Counted from the first letter of the stretch, positions 33,398 to 47,175 are shown. The stretch: 64,000 bases of DNA from Prinia subflava (GCF_021018805.1 NC_086258.1:12848600-12912599); one strand, 5' to 3'. The notes: a model not told the origin generated them from the letters alone. Translations and numbers: made by a program.

Positions 33398-36174
33398 AAA
33401 TTTAGTCTCTCTGCAGCATTCCCTGGTGGATGATCCTGTCTCAGCTCGGGCACACGTGAGACACTGGAATTCTGGAATTTGGAATTCTGATGCTTCTGGC
33501 AAAAGTTCAGCTCCAGACACACCCCTGGGCTTTGTCCAGCCTAGGATTGCAGAAATCCAATATTGCCCATGGAACTTCATAGGAATAATGAAGCTCCTTC
33601 CTCTGACAAACCAAGCTCATGAAAAAGAGGAGAGTTAACCAAAAATTCCCTGTTCCCTGCAGTCCCCAGGGTCACACCCTGCTGAGGAGCTGCTGCTGGA
33701 GTGGTGCAGGGGAAGAAACTCATCTGAGCCCCCAGGGTGATCCAGGGAGGGAGGGGACACAGCCTGGCAGCTGCTGATGCACGAGCAGCCTTTAATTCCA
33801 TTAAAAAAAAAAATAATAACCATAAGACTGGAAAACAATTGGCACAGAAGGGTGAGGAACCAGTTGTCACACCGTGAGCTACACAAGGTTCAAATCCTGC
33901 TCTGCTTTATTTGCATTTAACCTTCAATCTTCTCCACCTGCAGGCACACAGGTAGAAACTCTAAACCTTCACTTTGAGCGAATTCACGACAAAATGGTGT
34001 AAATATTTAAGAGTGTCTGTTGAGTATTTCAGGTAACACTGACAATGAATAAACGGCCTCGCTCCACGTGCTCACATCCAGCCCCGGAATCCCTGGGCTG
34101 GTTCTGTTAAAGCACAGATTGTTCAGTGCACAGAAAATGAAAGTGCAGCTTGTGGAGACAGGCAGGGAAGAAATACGGCTTCACCAGAGCCCCAAGAACC
34201 CTGCCATCAATGCAGCTTCTTCCCAGCAAAACCTCAAGATATCACAGGGACATTTATAACTCCAGCAGCCTTTGATCAGCAAAAAAACCCTCCAGAAGGG
34301 TTATGTTCAGCAAGAGATCCACAAGCATTAACAAAACAGATGATCCATAAATCTGGGACAAGTGCTGGGTGACAGCTGGGGCTCTTCTGACATGAATTAA
34401 AGACCAAAGGGTCCTCTCAACTATTCCTACCTCCTGTCCCCACCCCAAGCCATATTTTTTCCCTTCTTTGCTCTGAAGCCACAAGTCTGGAGAGTTCTCG
34501 GCGTGAGCTGCGCCTCTGTCAAAATCACTTCACACCCGCAGGAAAATTTTTTAATATGAATTGGGCTTTAAAAAACTTTACCTTGATTTAGTGAGAATAT
34601 AAAGTGGGGCCACAGTCAATGTGTTATTTGTAGGAACCCTGGAACATGAAGGGTCTCTGCTACCAAGGCAACATTAAGCACTAACTCCCATTTGAAAAGC
34701 TCCCAAAGAAGCTCTTTATTCAAGGCAGGGATTTTGAAACGAGGAAAGCAATGTTATCTGGAAGCAGACATTTCAAAATATCTATAAATACAGGAGGTTT
34801 TGGGACCAACAGACGTTCAGGGCTTGCTGCAAGTGATGTTGTTTTACTGACGGTCAGGAGACATAAGCTAAGACTGGGAGTTTAGGCTGGGCTCAGCCCG
34901 GGTGGGACAGTGGGGACATCACTGCAGTCACCCAGCCCAACAGAAAACTGCAACTTTTATTTCCATTTGCTGCACAAGTTTGGATCCTGTAATTCCTGTA
35001 ATTAATAATCCTGCTCCTGTAATTCCCAATCCTTCAGCTTCTCTCACGCCATCGCTTTAAGAACCCTAGGAAAAAAAAAAAAAAAAGGAAAAGAAAAGAA
35101 AGGTAACGGGGATTTTATGGGCTGCCAACTGATTGCTGAGCTCATGCTCTATTGGCTTTGAGTGCAGGATCCATTACAGGTCCCTCCGCTACATTTTCTC
35201 CCCGAATTACATTTCAGCAACATCGCAGCTCCCCGGCTCTGCAGGGAGCAGGGGGGGTTCTTCTCCTCCGGGGGAGCCGGGGAAAGGCTCCTGGAAAAGC
35301 CGCGGCTGTTTTATCTTCCTGCACAATCACTCCCGGAGCTCGGGGAGAGCCTCCTGGTGCAGTTGGGAAATCAGAAAGGGGATTAAAGTGCAGGTCCGGG
35401 CTCTGCTCCGCCGGCAGCTCTGGCTGGAGCGGCCTCTCTGGATGGCTCCGTGTCACACAATACACTCAGCAACGGCCTTAAACAAATAAGTGGCTTTTGT
35501 GTACAATGGGATGTGTGTACAGACCTGCAAAACCACATCCACGCAAGAGCAGCCAGCTATTCTTCAACCCTAAGTGAGTCCTTTCCTCACAAAATCTTCT
35601 TAAAGCCCTTCCTAAGCGTTATTTCACTTTCATGAACTTGGCGGCGCGGCCCTTTGTGATGTCTCTGGCAGCTGCAGGGGCTGAGGGAGGGGGAATTCAG
35701 GTGCCACCTAAAGGGATAACCTGGGAGCAGGCCTGGCTTGCTGCCTTGACCCGAGATCTCCAGGTGAAACTCTTCCCGAGCATTCCCAAAGGCTGCAGGC
35801 TCAGCCAACAGGAACAACGAAACGCTTCCAGTTTTCCAGGGAATGGCTGTGGCTGTGACTCTCCCTGTGCTGGGTGCCCAGTGGGACACAGGGGAATATT
35901 TAAACCCATCTCAGCAGTGCCCGATGTCCCCAGAGATCCTCCGGGGAGCTGAGACCTCTTTCCAGAGCGATAAACCACAAAATCTTTCACCCCGCTCCTC
36001 TTTTAACCTCCTCAGCCTCGGAGGTTACCTGGACACTCATTCCACACGCACCGAGGCATTTTCCTCGGCAAACCAGCATTTTTGGGAGTTATCTCCCTCT
36101 CTCCCGAGCTTTGATCTCTTGGCTTTTCATGCCGGGCGGCTCTTTGGAGCATCCCCATCTCTCAGCAGCATCCT
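33398..36174. other. unique noncoding DNA
   Basis: Short A-runs near 33805 and 35070. 33880-34860 is complex, CpG-poor sequence. No exon, RNA gene or mobile element recognised. Confidence 0.35.
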
Positions 36175-36365
36175 TGATGTGCGGCCAGCGGAGCGAACAG
36201 CTCCTGTTAGCGCGGAGCTGCCGCCGTGCCACGGGGCACGGATGCTTCGCATTCCAGCCTTTGATGCCCCCCGGGCCCCGGCTGAAAGATGCGCTCGCCT
36301 CGGCAGGGAAGGAGCGCAGGGACCCCGCAGCCCCGCGGCTGCTGAAGGAATTGAAGGCGAGGAGT
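36175..36365. other. short CpG-island-like element
   Basis: Twenty CpGs in about 180 bases (36181-36360), close to the base-composition expectation and far above the local level. No CCAAT box, X-box or TATA box is evident. It lies beside a long complex AT-rich stretch on its right. It could be an orphan CpG island, a distal promoter or a GC-rich enhancer core. Confidence 0.4.
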
Positions 36366-37942
36366 TTTTAGGAGGTGGAAATGGCAAATGTTCTGTTTAA
36401 TTTGCTCCTTTCTGGTTTGTTTTGCCTTTGCGTTGTTGGGTCAGGAGTTGTCGTGGCTGAGCAGGCACCACGGTGTTTCCACTGTGCCCCTGATCCTCTA
36501 TCCACACTCGGGTCCCTCCTTCATTAATAAACCCCCGCAAGATGAAAACCAATTAACAAACCCGCCCAGGTGATCTCCAGCCCTTCTTCCAGCACTAATT
36601 TTTGTTATTTACCACCTGCAAATTCAACATTTTAAACCTCGCCCGTAGGAGACATCCAGCGCCTCCAGAAAACATTCGGGATCGGTGTCCCGTGAATCAA
36701 AACTCACTTATCGCAACAAAAGGAACGCCTCGAGAGATCTCCTGCCTCTTATCTATACAAAAGAAAAAAAAAAAAAAAGAAAATCGAGCTGCTAATTAGC
36801 CTCATAACGACTTATTTTCTCCCCCCTCCCTCCCTTATTTTAAATAAAACCTGATGATGCAAAGTATTCCTTGGCTTCTCGCTCTGTAACCAACCAGCTC
36901 TCGGTGGAAAGAGCTTCTTTTTTTATGGCTACGTATTAAAAGTAAACCAGCCCATGCCAGGTTTGGATAAAAGGCTATTTATTTTCAACCAATTTGATAG
37001 CTGCAGTTTTCGGTAATTGAATTTTCTGTGGTCGGAGAAGCAGTAATCTTAGAAACCAAATAAATATTTTTTAATAAAATGGAACACTGAGAAACCCTAT
37101 AATAATGTCAAATATGTAGCCACTTATGGATGGATAAATATTTTAAGAAATTTACATCTCACCCAATGCTTTAGGCCTTCAGCTTCGCTGGAAGTTTCAA
37201 ACAACGCGATTTTATTTTGGGGAGGGGGCGGGGGGGAGCGGGGTGTGTTTAGATAAAGAGCTGAATTCTAATCCTTCAGTTTGCAGAGGGTTTGATTTCC
37301 AATATTTATACAAGGAAAGAGAAATCCAAAAACGCTCTCTCAGACCCTTTCCCTGGCACGTGGCAGTCCCGGGGATCTGGGCTGTCCTGCAGCCACCCAG
37401 GCTCCAAAAAAAATGACCAATTCTGCCAGAACCACCCCAAAACCCCTCTGCAGAGTCACAGCTCGTGAAAATAATGAAATCTGGGAGAAAATCCACTTCT
37501 GTCGAAGCCTGTCCTGACAATCCTTTGGACGGGCACTTGCTGCTGGCGGGTTGTGCAGACTGGGAGAGGCGTGACTGAAATCCCCCTGCGAGCCCAAGGG
37601 GAGAGCAGGGAACGAGGAGATCTCACTGCTGATCCCCGGAATGAATCCCGGGGAGAGGCCCCAGCGCACCCGGGAGGGATTCCTGAGCTTTGGTGCAAAT
37701 ATCTGAGCCTGAGGAGCAAACGCAGCCCAGGGCACACGGGAATGGCAGAGGAGGAGAAGCTGCGGGTGCTCCCGGCTGCTGCAGCCGCAGGAATTGATGG
37801 AACACAGATCCAGAGGTCTCTGCCACCCCAGATCCTCACCCACCTCCCTGCTGCCACCACTCCACAAAATCCCTGATAACTTTGCCGAGCTCCTTCCCAA
37901 ACTCGCTGTGGTTCCCTGTGCTTGGGAGTCTCTTGATTCTTT

Positions 37943-37944
<2 letters not shown>
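36366..37944. other. complex AT-rich DNA, candidate conserved noncoding block at 36785-37200
   Basis: 36785-37200 has no repeat, few CpGs and many ATTA, TAATT and TTTAAT words, the sort of texture seen in developmental enhancers. 37210-37900 is GC-richer with no recognised exon. This is inference from texture only. Confidence 0.25.
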
Positions 37945-37985
<41 letters not shown>

Positions 37986-37998
37986 CTTTTTTTTTTTT
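37945..37998. repeat. poly-T run (41 + 12)
   Basis: Forty-one T, one C, then twelve T. No retrotransposed body seen next to it. Confidence 0.97.
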
Positions 37999-40720
37999 CA
38001 GGTCTTTTAAATTTTCTAAACCAGTGCTAAGTCACCGTGGAATAAAGGAGATTCCATGGGATGCGGAACAGGGATGACTGCAGGGACAGAATTCCCGTTT
38101 CCTGCGGAACAGCCGAGCTGGAATTGGAATTATCGTTCTCTTATGGTGACACCTGCTGGCAAAGGCAGCCTCTTGTAACAGCCTCTGGAAAAGGATCAAT
38201 CCCCAAAATCATCTGGATTGGTGAGGCCAGGCCAGGGCTTTTGGGAAATGAGACACAGGAGAGTGGGAGGAACTGGAGTTAATCAGCCAAAGCAAGGAAA
38301 AACAGGAAGAACACACATGGGGTCCTGAAATCCAGGGAATTCACAAAGGGGATAAATTGTTCTCCAGCTCCACGGATAAGACATAATAAAGGATCAGTGC
38401 ACATCCCATTGAGGCAACAAAGATTTGGGCAAGGTCCTGCTCAGTGAAAGGTTGGGGAGCTCATGCTGGGAAATCCCTCACAAGCCCTGCACATCCGAAT
38501 CTCCAGGGTTTTTTCCAGCGTGGACGCTCATTCCAAGCTGATTGATCACGACTGACCCCAGCTCAAACACACCCACCTCGCTCTGCCCCCCTCTTCTCCT
38601 TGGATTCATTTTCAGTGCTGCTGAAAAGTGAAACCCAGGTGGTTTTCAGCAGGACACTGTGGAAATCAGGGATGGAATTCCCAGTTTATTACCGATGTGC
38701 CAGAAAAATGACACAGGAACAGCAGCTCCAGCTCTGATGGAGAAATCACAACCACGTGTTCCACACCACGGGTATCCTAAAGGGGCAGAGCTTGGCATCC
38801 CCAGGGATTCAGCTGAAATCTGGGTGTTATCCCTAAATTTCAATCCCAGAAAGCAACGATTCCAAAATTTAAGTGAAGTCTGTGCTTGGTCACTATTTTG
38901 GCGTGGAAGAGCAGGGGCGGTGGGATGGGGTTTGCCAGGACAAATCCCTTTGCTTGGCATCCCAATGGGAATAACCCACCAGACGTGGAGCACTCCTGGC
39001 ATCCCATTAAGGTGGTTAATTAATAATTAAAACCTCTGAGCTGCTCCCATACCTCTGGAAAACAGGGAACAGAGCAGGGCTAAGCCACAATTCCCAGGGG
39101 ATGGCAAATCTCGTTCAACTGCATTGAAAACTCTTCAGTGCAATTTCCAGCCAGTTTATCTCCCTTTCAATAACGTTCACATTTCCTTCTTTTCCTTTGT
39201 TATGGAAAATCCTTGGGATAACAGACAGCGTGGAACCAGCAGGACTAAGTTTGATGAAACCTTTTTAATGATGCATCATGGAAAAAGCAACTGCAGATCG
39301 TTCCGGCGGTGCCAAAAAAAGAGTTTCTGGTTCATGCAGGGAGTTTCTCCTCCAAGTTTTAGTCTCCACAAGCACCTTGGAGCACACACCAGGAACAGTC
39401 ACTAACAGCTTTTCCAGTCTTTCTCCTGGAGCCTCCATCCCACAATATTTGCCTTGTTCAAGGGGGAAAGATGCATCTTGGAGCCATTTGCTGGGGCAGC
39501 TCTGGGGCATCATGCAATATTTATATTCTGTTAATCTGAGAGCTCGAAATGAAAAGATGGAAGAGGCCAAATCCAGGCTTTCCATAAATGCCACTGATTT
39601 GGGAACAGCGTTGGATTTGGGCCAGGGTTTGCCTCGCCTCCCTCTCTGCCTTTCAGGATATTTGTGGAAATGAGGAGCAGGATCATTTGATATTCAGCCC
39701 CAGCTATGAATTATATGAATTATAATCTGGGTATGAACTGTGCAGAAATTTAAAAGGCAAATTTTTCACCTCAGAAACAAACTCTTCTTTCCAGCAGCCA
39801 AAAAAACCCAGATGCAGCCCCTGGCTGGCAGGAAAGGGCAGCACACAAAACACACACGGGGGGTTCAGCAGGCCCCGCTGCAAAACCAGAACAAAATTAA
39901 AAGAATTCCACCCTGAGCAAGGGGGACAGCTTGGAAACTGTTCAGAAACCTGAGGGGGTTCACAAGATTGGCATCACCAGGGACATAAATTTCCATAATA
40001 TCTGCATCAAAAATAGATGCAGGCCACCTTTATGTTCTGTGCCTCGTTTGGTAAGGGCTATAATGCAATTAAATCACTTCACAATTAACATTTTGTCTCT
40101 GGGCCATTCCCTGGAGTGGCTGATTCCTCCCCCTCGGAGCAGGGAGAACAATGAGGCACCAGAGAGGTCGGGCAGGGCCCTTTTCACGTTTCACCTTCCC
40201 CTGAAGGATTTTTATTTTCTGGGGAGGCTGGATGAGATCTCAGATCCTGAGGATGTTCTGATTTCTTGGATTTGCTGGACTTGTCGTGAGCCAGAACCTC
40301 CAGAAGCACCTCGGTCCTGCTGGATTTCACCGCCTGTCAGGTCCCTGCATGGATCAAACCTCAGCGCTTGACCCCGACCTCAGCAGCTCCATTTCAGATG
40401 ATAAAAGCCTGACTTGGAGAGACTTAAGCTGGGTTTTAGGCCCTGGGATCAGTGCTCAGAAAGAATTTGAGATTCAGGCTCTGTGGAATATCCAAACCTT
40501 CCAGGACAGACTCTGTGCTTCTGACACCTTCACCACGTATTCGCTTTTCCTGTTTGGAATTAATTCCTGCTCCACTTAAACCCTGAGTGTCTCCACACAT
40601 CCAAGTTTTTTTGTTAGGTTCTCTCTCATAGAAGCACTTTCACCTTAACTTCAGATGAATTCATCCTTCAAAATCAAAACCAGCATGAAAAGCCACGTAT
40701 TTCCTGTCTGTATTTACTAA
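37999..40720. other. unique noncoding DNA
   Basis: 39940-40110 is a compact AT-rich, low-repeat stretch that could be a conserved element. No exon recognised. Confidence 0.35.
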
Positions 40721-40905
40721 TCCCAGGATCCCTGAGGTTGGAAAAGTCCCTCCAGTCCCTCTGATCCCCACCTTGTCCCCAGCCCAGAGCTGGGAGTGCC
40801 CTGGACACCTCCAGGGATGGGCACCCCAAACCCCCCTGGGCAGCCCCAAGGCCTGACCACCTTCTCCAGGAAGGAAAGAAATGAAAATCCAAATGGGAAT
40901 CTCTG
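40721..40905 (-). mobile_element. CR1 LINE fragment, second subfamily type
   Basis: TCCCAGGATCCCTGAGGTTG, GAAAAGTCCCTCCAG, CTGGACACCTCCAGGGATGG, CCTGGGCAGCCCCAAGGCCT and CCAGGAAGGAAAGAAATGAA follow the same CR1 type as the copy at 3.7 kb, in the same (minus) orientation. About 185 bases are recognisable. Confidence 0.85.
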
Positions 40906-41199
40906 GGAATTTCTCCAGAATTCCCTTTTCCAAACCCTTCCAGGGAAGCACAAAAGGCAGGGTTTGATGCTGGTGGTTCCTGGATGTGTTGTTGGAAATC
41001 CTCCTGGGAGGATTCACTACAGGATCAAACTCTTGGGAATAGGGATGCAATATCCCAATTTAATTTGCCTAAAGTTGTCCTGTGTGGAATTCTTCCCTGG
41101 AAAATCACAGTGACAGCAGCAGCATCTCCTGCCTGTCTGTGTGAAAATGCTGTTTGTTGAGAACTTCTGTTCCACTTTTCCTCCATGGAAAAACAAAGT

Positions 41200-41372
41200 G
41201 AATTAATTTATTTTTATTATTTACTTTATTTTTTTAAAATTATTTATTTAATTTATTATTTTCTTTATTTTTTATTTACTTTTTAATTTTTTATTTATTT
41301 ATTTAATTTATTATTGACTTTATTTAATTTATTATTTGCTTTATTTTTTATTTAATTATTTTAATTTATTTC
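41200..41372. repeat. TTTA-rich low-complexity tract
   Basis: About 170 bases almost only of A and T, built from TTTA, ATTT and TTATT words with interspersed CTTTATTT. No coding potential. Confidence 0.93.
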
Positions 41373-42465
41373 AGATTTTTTAGCTGTTGTGTGGATGGTT
41401 TTGCATCTGAGCACGGAAAGTGCTGGGCCATGACTGAACTGACCTTCAATAAATTGATTAATTTGCTGAGATTTCTGGCCTCTTCTAAAACAACAATAGC
41501 AGCTTTTCCTAGGGGAAATAGGAGTGGATAAAAAGGGAAAAGCCAGCACCCCACTAATTTTAGCCAGCACAAAAGGAGCCTCCATCCAGAGGAACATATG
41601 GAATTTTGAGTTCACCTTAACCCTTCCCCTTGGCATTTCAAGGCCTATTAATAAACAAAACAAACTGGCCTCAGCAAACAGATGAACAAACACCCTGGAA
41701 TGGCTGCAGCCCATTCCTGAGCCCTTCACCCAACACCCCAGGCCTCCACGCTTTTCCTTGGAATATTTTTACCATGAAGGAGCAGCCCTGGGATGTGTTG
41801 TGGTAAATATTCCCCAAAAATTAAAAAAAATCCCCCAGGTGGGCAGGTGAGGCGGCGTTTCCTGAGCTCCACGGGACGTCCCCAGGCACTGGAACAAACC
41901 CGCTGTGTCCCAGGGCGGAGGCAGGCAGAGCCAGCCTGGCACCAGCAGAATAATTTAGTGTGCAGGTATTTGATTTGATAAAAAAACCCGACCGTAATTG
42001 GAAAAACCCTCCATCCCTGGGTGTATAAATGGATATATGGATGTGGATAATGGGCTCCTGACAGGGCTGTAATTCAGTGAGAGGGGCCAGACCCCGGGTT
42101 GGGGCTCCAGCCCCGCTTTTCCCCCACCCCTCCGAGGGTAGAATGTTGCAGCTGGCAAAAAAATAAACAAACCCGAGCTCTGTGCTAACAGGGGCTCTTT
42201 CCCCTCCTGTGATTTATGCCACGAGCGAAGGAAAAACAGCGACACGATTGTGAGGGGAGGTGCCCTCCGTGCTCCCGGCGTGTCCTGCACACGGACACCG
42301 GGAAATGTGACTTTTGGGGAAGGGCAGCACCTTAAATGTGTGTGCAGGGCTCTGTTTTTTATTTTTTCTTTTTAATTTCCAGGGAAATCTGTGCCTCTGC
42401 TGAGGAGAAACTCGTGTGCAGCAGTCAAGGGGCACTTTGGGTACCACTCATTGAAAGTTTTCTTT
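41373..42465. other. unique noncoding DNA, nothing recognised
   Basis: About 1.1 kb between two AT-rich low-complexity tracts. No gene or mobile element seen. Confidence 0.4.
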
Positions 42466-43286
42466 AAAGACTCCTCCTTTATTCTTTACAGGAGGATTCT
42501 TTATATAAATATATAAAATTAAGAAATATTTATTAATATCTTTATAAAAAAAATCCTCCTTTATTCTTTATAGGAATTTATATATTTATATATTTCTTTA
42601 TTCTTTATATAAATATATAAATGTAACAAAAATTTACAATTATCTTTATGATAATAAAGAATATATGTATTTATATAAATATATCTATTCTTTATATAAA
42701 AATATGAAAACTCCTCCTTTGTTCTTGATAAATGGATTCTTTATATAAATATATAAATTTAAGAAATATTTATAAATATTTTTATAATAATAGAAAAAAA
42801 TATATATTTATATTAATATTTCTATTCTTTATATAAAAAGTCCTCCTTTATTCCTGATAGGAGCATTATTCCTATAAATATATAAATTTAAGAAATATTT
42901 ATAAATATCTTTATGATAAAGAATAGACATATTTATATTAATATATCTATTCTTTATGTAAAAACTCCTTCTTTATTCTTTATAGAAGGATTCTTTATAT
43001 AAATATATAAATTTAAGAAATATTTATAAATATCTTTATGATAAAGAATAGACATATTTATATTAATATATCTATTCTTTATGTAAAAACTTCTTTATTC
43101 TTTATAGAAGGATTCTTTATATAAATATATAAATTTAATATTTATTAATATCTGTATAATAATAAAGAATATATATTTATATAAATATATATTCTTATAT
43201 ATATATTCTTATATATATTCTATATATATAGTCTATATATATTTTTATATATAAATATATGTTCCTTATAAAAAAAATCATTTTTT
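42466..43286. repeat. AT-rich tandem array, about 6 units of 80-160 bp
   Basis: Units share TCCTCCTTTATTCTTTATAG, AGGATTCTTTATATAAATAT, ATAAATTTAAGAAATATTTA and TAAATATCTTTATGATAAAG. The two units starting near 42966 and 43090 are nearly identical; earlier ones are more diverged. The right end (43185-43265) decays into TATA-type dinucleotide repeats. Confidence 0.94.
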
Positions 43287-43356
43287 ATTCTTTATTCTTT
43301 ATTCTTTATTCTTTATTCTTCATTCTTTATTCTTCATTCTTTATTCTTTATTCTTT
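43287..43356. repeat. (ATTCTTT)10 heptamer array
   Basis: Ten head-to-tail heptamers, two reading ATTCTTC. The heptamer is contained in the units of the larger AT-rich array just to its left. Confidence 0.97.
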
Positions 43357-46300
43357 CCTGCTTTATAGGAGTCAGAAAAGCGAACCTGTCCCTCTTTCAA
43401 ACAGGATTTTCTGCTCTTGGCTACCTCGGTGGGTTGTATTTATTCAGAAATAAACTCATTTTGACCTTCCCCATCTTCCCCCTGTGTGGATTCCGGGCTC
43501 AGCCCTGGGTAGGAGCAGATCCAGGGATCCTGGAATCTCCTCCCTGAGCTCGGGTGAGGTTTGAAATCCCCGAATCCCTTCGGGCTCTGGAGCGATGCCA
43601 GGGCAGGCACGGCCCCCTCCCAGCCCAGGGATCCCCCGGGGTCCCTTCTCCAGCTGGAGCCTGGGAAGTGACGGAATTCCCTCCCCACGCCGGGCTCTGG
43701 CCTTTCTCCCATTGTTCCCAGTTTGTTTTTCTTTCCAGCGGGAACACAGGGCTGCAGTGTTGGATTTGGGAGTGCAGATGACAAACACAGAGCATCAGGC
43801 CCTGCCTTTCACCTTGGCCATGTGCAATGTTTGACCTGGAAGCCAAAAGAGCCGTGTGCATTTCTTCTCCCATTCCTTTCTGTCCCAAAAGTTTCTAATC
43901 ACCGATCATTTTCAGAGAATCAAGGTTTTAAAGAGAGGTTTCCACCAGATTTCACAAAATAGGGAATTGGATGGGGAGCCAAAGGGGAGCTTCCCTGGCC
44001 TCCAAGGAAACAGAAAAAACAGGGAGGAAAAGAAAGGGAGGGATGGTGAAAAGTGGCTTTTATTGAACCCTCTGCACACCAAACACTTGTTTATTGCTCT
44101 GGGGATTTTTCCATCCATCTCCCTGCTCCAAATCCAGGAGCTGAGTCCGAGGGAGGGGATGGAGCATTACAAGTCCTGGCCCATAAAGTGAAAGCCTCCC
44201 TGAGGTCTGGATTTGGGCTCCCGGTGTCGCCTTTCAGAAACAGAACCCAGAGGAACCTCAGAGCCCGGGGAGTTTCCAGGACAACACCCAAACAGAAATA
44301 TCTGAAATATCTGTGCCCAGCACAGGGAAAGGCCGTCAGTGGCACTGGGCTTGTGCTGCAAGACAGAAATTAGCCAAGATCCTCCATCCCAGAACAGCAG
44401 GATTTGCTTTTTACAGCTTGTTGCCATCCCAGCTTGGTGCAAGCCTCCTCCTCTTCGACAACGGCGAGCCCAAGCACTCAGAAACAGAATTTTCCCATCA
44501 TTTTTGTCCTTCCTGCAGAAGCAAGCAGCGATCCCAGGCCAGCAGCAGCCTGCCTTCACGTGCCTGAGCTTTATATTCTAAAAGTCTAATATAACAGCGT
44601 GTCAAATGTTTGCTTTGGCGATCCCGATGCCTCAAATCCCCTTTTTATACTAATATTTCAAATGGGAAAAGGCTTTAAAAGAATGGGAGCAAATTACTGC
44701 TTCAAAGGTTTTATTGGGCTTCCAGCTGAGCATTGCTTCGGCTAAGAATGGGGATTTGGGGGAAAAAAAAAGAAAAAGCAGCGTTTAGGCTGCTTTATTG
44801 GGGTTTATTTCCTCTGCCACTGCAGTCCTGAAAGAGGGAGAGGAGCAGCAGAAAGAACAAGGAGTAAAGATTGATCTTCTTCCCCCCTATAAATCCCAAT
44901 CACTCTGATTTTTTTACAGTTTATAAAGATTGACCTCAGTTATCCCAGTTATGAGAATTCAGGAAAATTCAGCTCAGCAGAAGGGAGGTGAACAGCCACA
45001 CTAAAAATACTCCTTTTAAAAATATTATTTTATGAAATATTTAGGAAATTGTGGGCAAACATTTTGTTGAAAATTCAGTTTGTAAAATCTCCCCCAGCTC
45101 TGTTGTGAAGCTTGGGGAGGTAGGAGAAGGCACCAGAGCAGATGGAGAGGCAGGATTGGCCTGGCTGGATTTTAAGGGATTTGCACAAGGGCACTTTGAG
45201 GGTTCTTGGGATGATTTCCCTGATTTTAGTGCCTTTTCCCTTCCCAGGGTTTGTCAGCTCAGCTTTAAGAGCCTCGTGCAGGGCCCTGGGATGGCCAGGG
45301 CAGCCCAGCTCATCCCAGTGAAGGAGAATTCCCAAGGGAATCCCCAAGGGAATTAATTCCACCTTCCCTGCCAGGGAAGCGCTCTTTGGTGGAGAACAAC
45401 AGCCTGGAGAGGGGGATTTGAAACCTTCCAGGCAGAGACTGCTCAGGAATTTACCCAGCCACGTTTCACTGCAGATTCCGGTGTCAGACCACAGCAAGCT
45501 GGCCCTGATCTCTGGGTCTGACTGAGCTGGAGCTCCTTGGAGCAGGAATTTCCTCACGACAGATCCTTCTCCTCACCTGGGACCTCCAGGACCTGCAGGG
45601 CCTGAAGCAGATCTGACCCTCTCACCAAGGAAGGGAAATTTCCATTTATTCAGCCATGGAGAACCAGGTCTCCACACCAGGGATTAACAACACTTGGTGC
45701 TAAGGAGCAAAAACCAGAATTTCAGGTTTTAGAACTCCCAAATCCACCAGACTGCTCAGATATTAAAAAGCAGATTTATTTATAACCCCTTGCCTGACAA
45801 TGACACCTTTGGATGCTGACTCCCTGCACTTTACAGGGAGTTCATCTCCATGAACCCATTCTGCAGATAGCGAAGCCAAAGCCACATGAAAGAGGGACAA
45901 AGATCAGAGGCAGCAGAGCCAGGGATACACAGAAGGAAGAAGACAACTTGAAGAGTAAATCACGGTTTAAAATTCAACCAGCACTTTTCAATTATTCAAG
46001 GCAGTGTTTTCTTAACAAGGATTAGAAAATGATATTTCAAATGCACCACTCGAGCAGGATGACACCTTGTCAAATGAAGGGTTTCTGTTGCTGCTCCTGT
46101 TATTCTGTCTGCACTAAAAGATGACTTTCAAGTATTTTGTCTATCATTTTTAAAGAGGGGAAAAAAAATAGCAAGCCTGAAAGAACAAAGGCAACACTTC
46201 AAAGCCTTCAGCAGAGAAGGAAGTGCTTTCTAGCAAAAATCACCCCCTTGTGTCAATGAAACCTTTGTCAGGCAGTTCCTCTCCTGCCTCGGCTGCTGCA

Positions 46301-46949
46301 GCTGAAGACAGAAGGGAAAGAGAATCCCTGAGAGGACGAGAGAAGTCGTGTCCCAGCAGAGTCCCCTGTGTGACAAGCTGTCACTGAGAGCAGCTGAGGA
46401 GCACACGCACCTCGCACTCAGGGCTTGAATCCCCGGAAATTTGGGGCTGTTTGTGCCCTGCCCAAGGAACTTCTGGAGAGGATCCTGAAGCAACAAGGAG
46501 CAGAAGGAGTTAAAAGCGAGGCCATTGCCAAAAGAACTGCAGTTCCTCAGGCTGTCCATATTTTTTCTGTTCCTCACTAGCAGGAACTTTGCAGTTTCAG
46601 AGGGAATTGATCCAGGGATCCCCTGCCATGTGCACTGGGCTCTGGATCCATCCAAAGCATCAGGGCAGCTCCATTCCCTCCTCAGGTTCAGTCCCACCTC
46701 AGCCAATGGAGATTTCTCTTCCCAGCCATGTGCGGTGCCATGGGGATTGTCTTGGGAAACAACTTTCCCTCTGTTCAGGTGGATTCACTTTGGGACCTCT
46801 GTTCTCTTTCCTGACAGGATTTTTGTGGCCGTGTCCTCCTTGTACCACCCTTTACACAGCCTGAGCGTTCCCCTTTGCTGGGGTCCCTAACCCAGAACTC
46901 CCACGGGCAGTGTCCCTCTCTCCTGGAATATTTGGAATACTGCGGAACA
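43357..46949. other. unique noncoding DNA
   Basis: About 3.6 kb with no recognised gene, repeat or mobile element. 44570-45060 is AT-richer and complex. Short overlapping frames near 43440-43890 have no recognisable domain. Confidence 0.35.
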
Positions 46950-47175
46950 CGTTGTTAAACACGGCTTTAACACGTGTCAGTGCAGTTGCTCTGATAGCTA
47001 TTACCCCTAACAAGCTTCCCCTCCAAACCCAGTCGCTTTTGACCTCCACACACCTGGAGACTTCACCCTGCTGCTGCACCTCTGACCTACCCCCTATAAT
47101 TGACACTGCGCAATTATCAGCAATTTGTTGGCTTTGTTTTCCTTAGCACCCAATTATGCAAATAACAGACCTGGA
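46950..47175. promoter_or_regulatory. candidate noncoding regulatory element with octamer motif
   Basis: Complex, non-repetitive sequence containing ATGCAAAT (47156-47163), the POU-factor octamer, plus CAATTAT and ATAATTG words at 47096-47117 and 47151. Its texture is like vertebrate conserved enhancers. Function is inferred only; conservation cannot be judged here. Confidence 0.25.

Noticed and set aside
33885..33899. tRNA B-box-like AGGTTCAAATCC
   Set aside because: No A-box at the right distance and no cloverleaf arms can be formed by eye.
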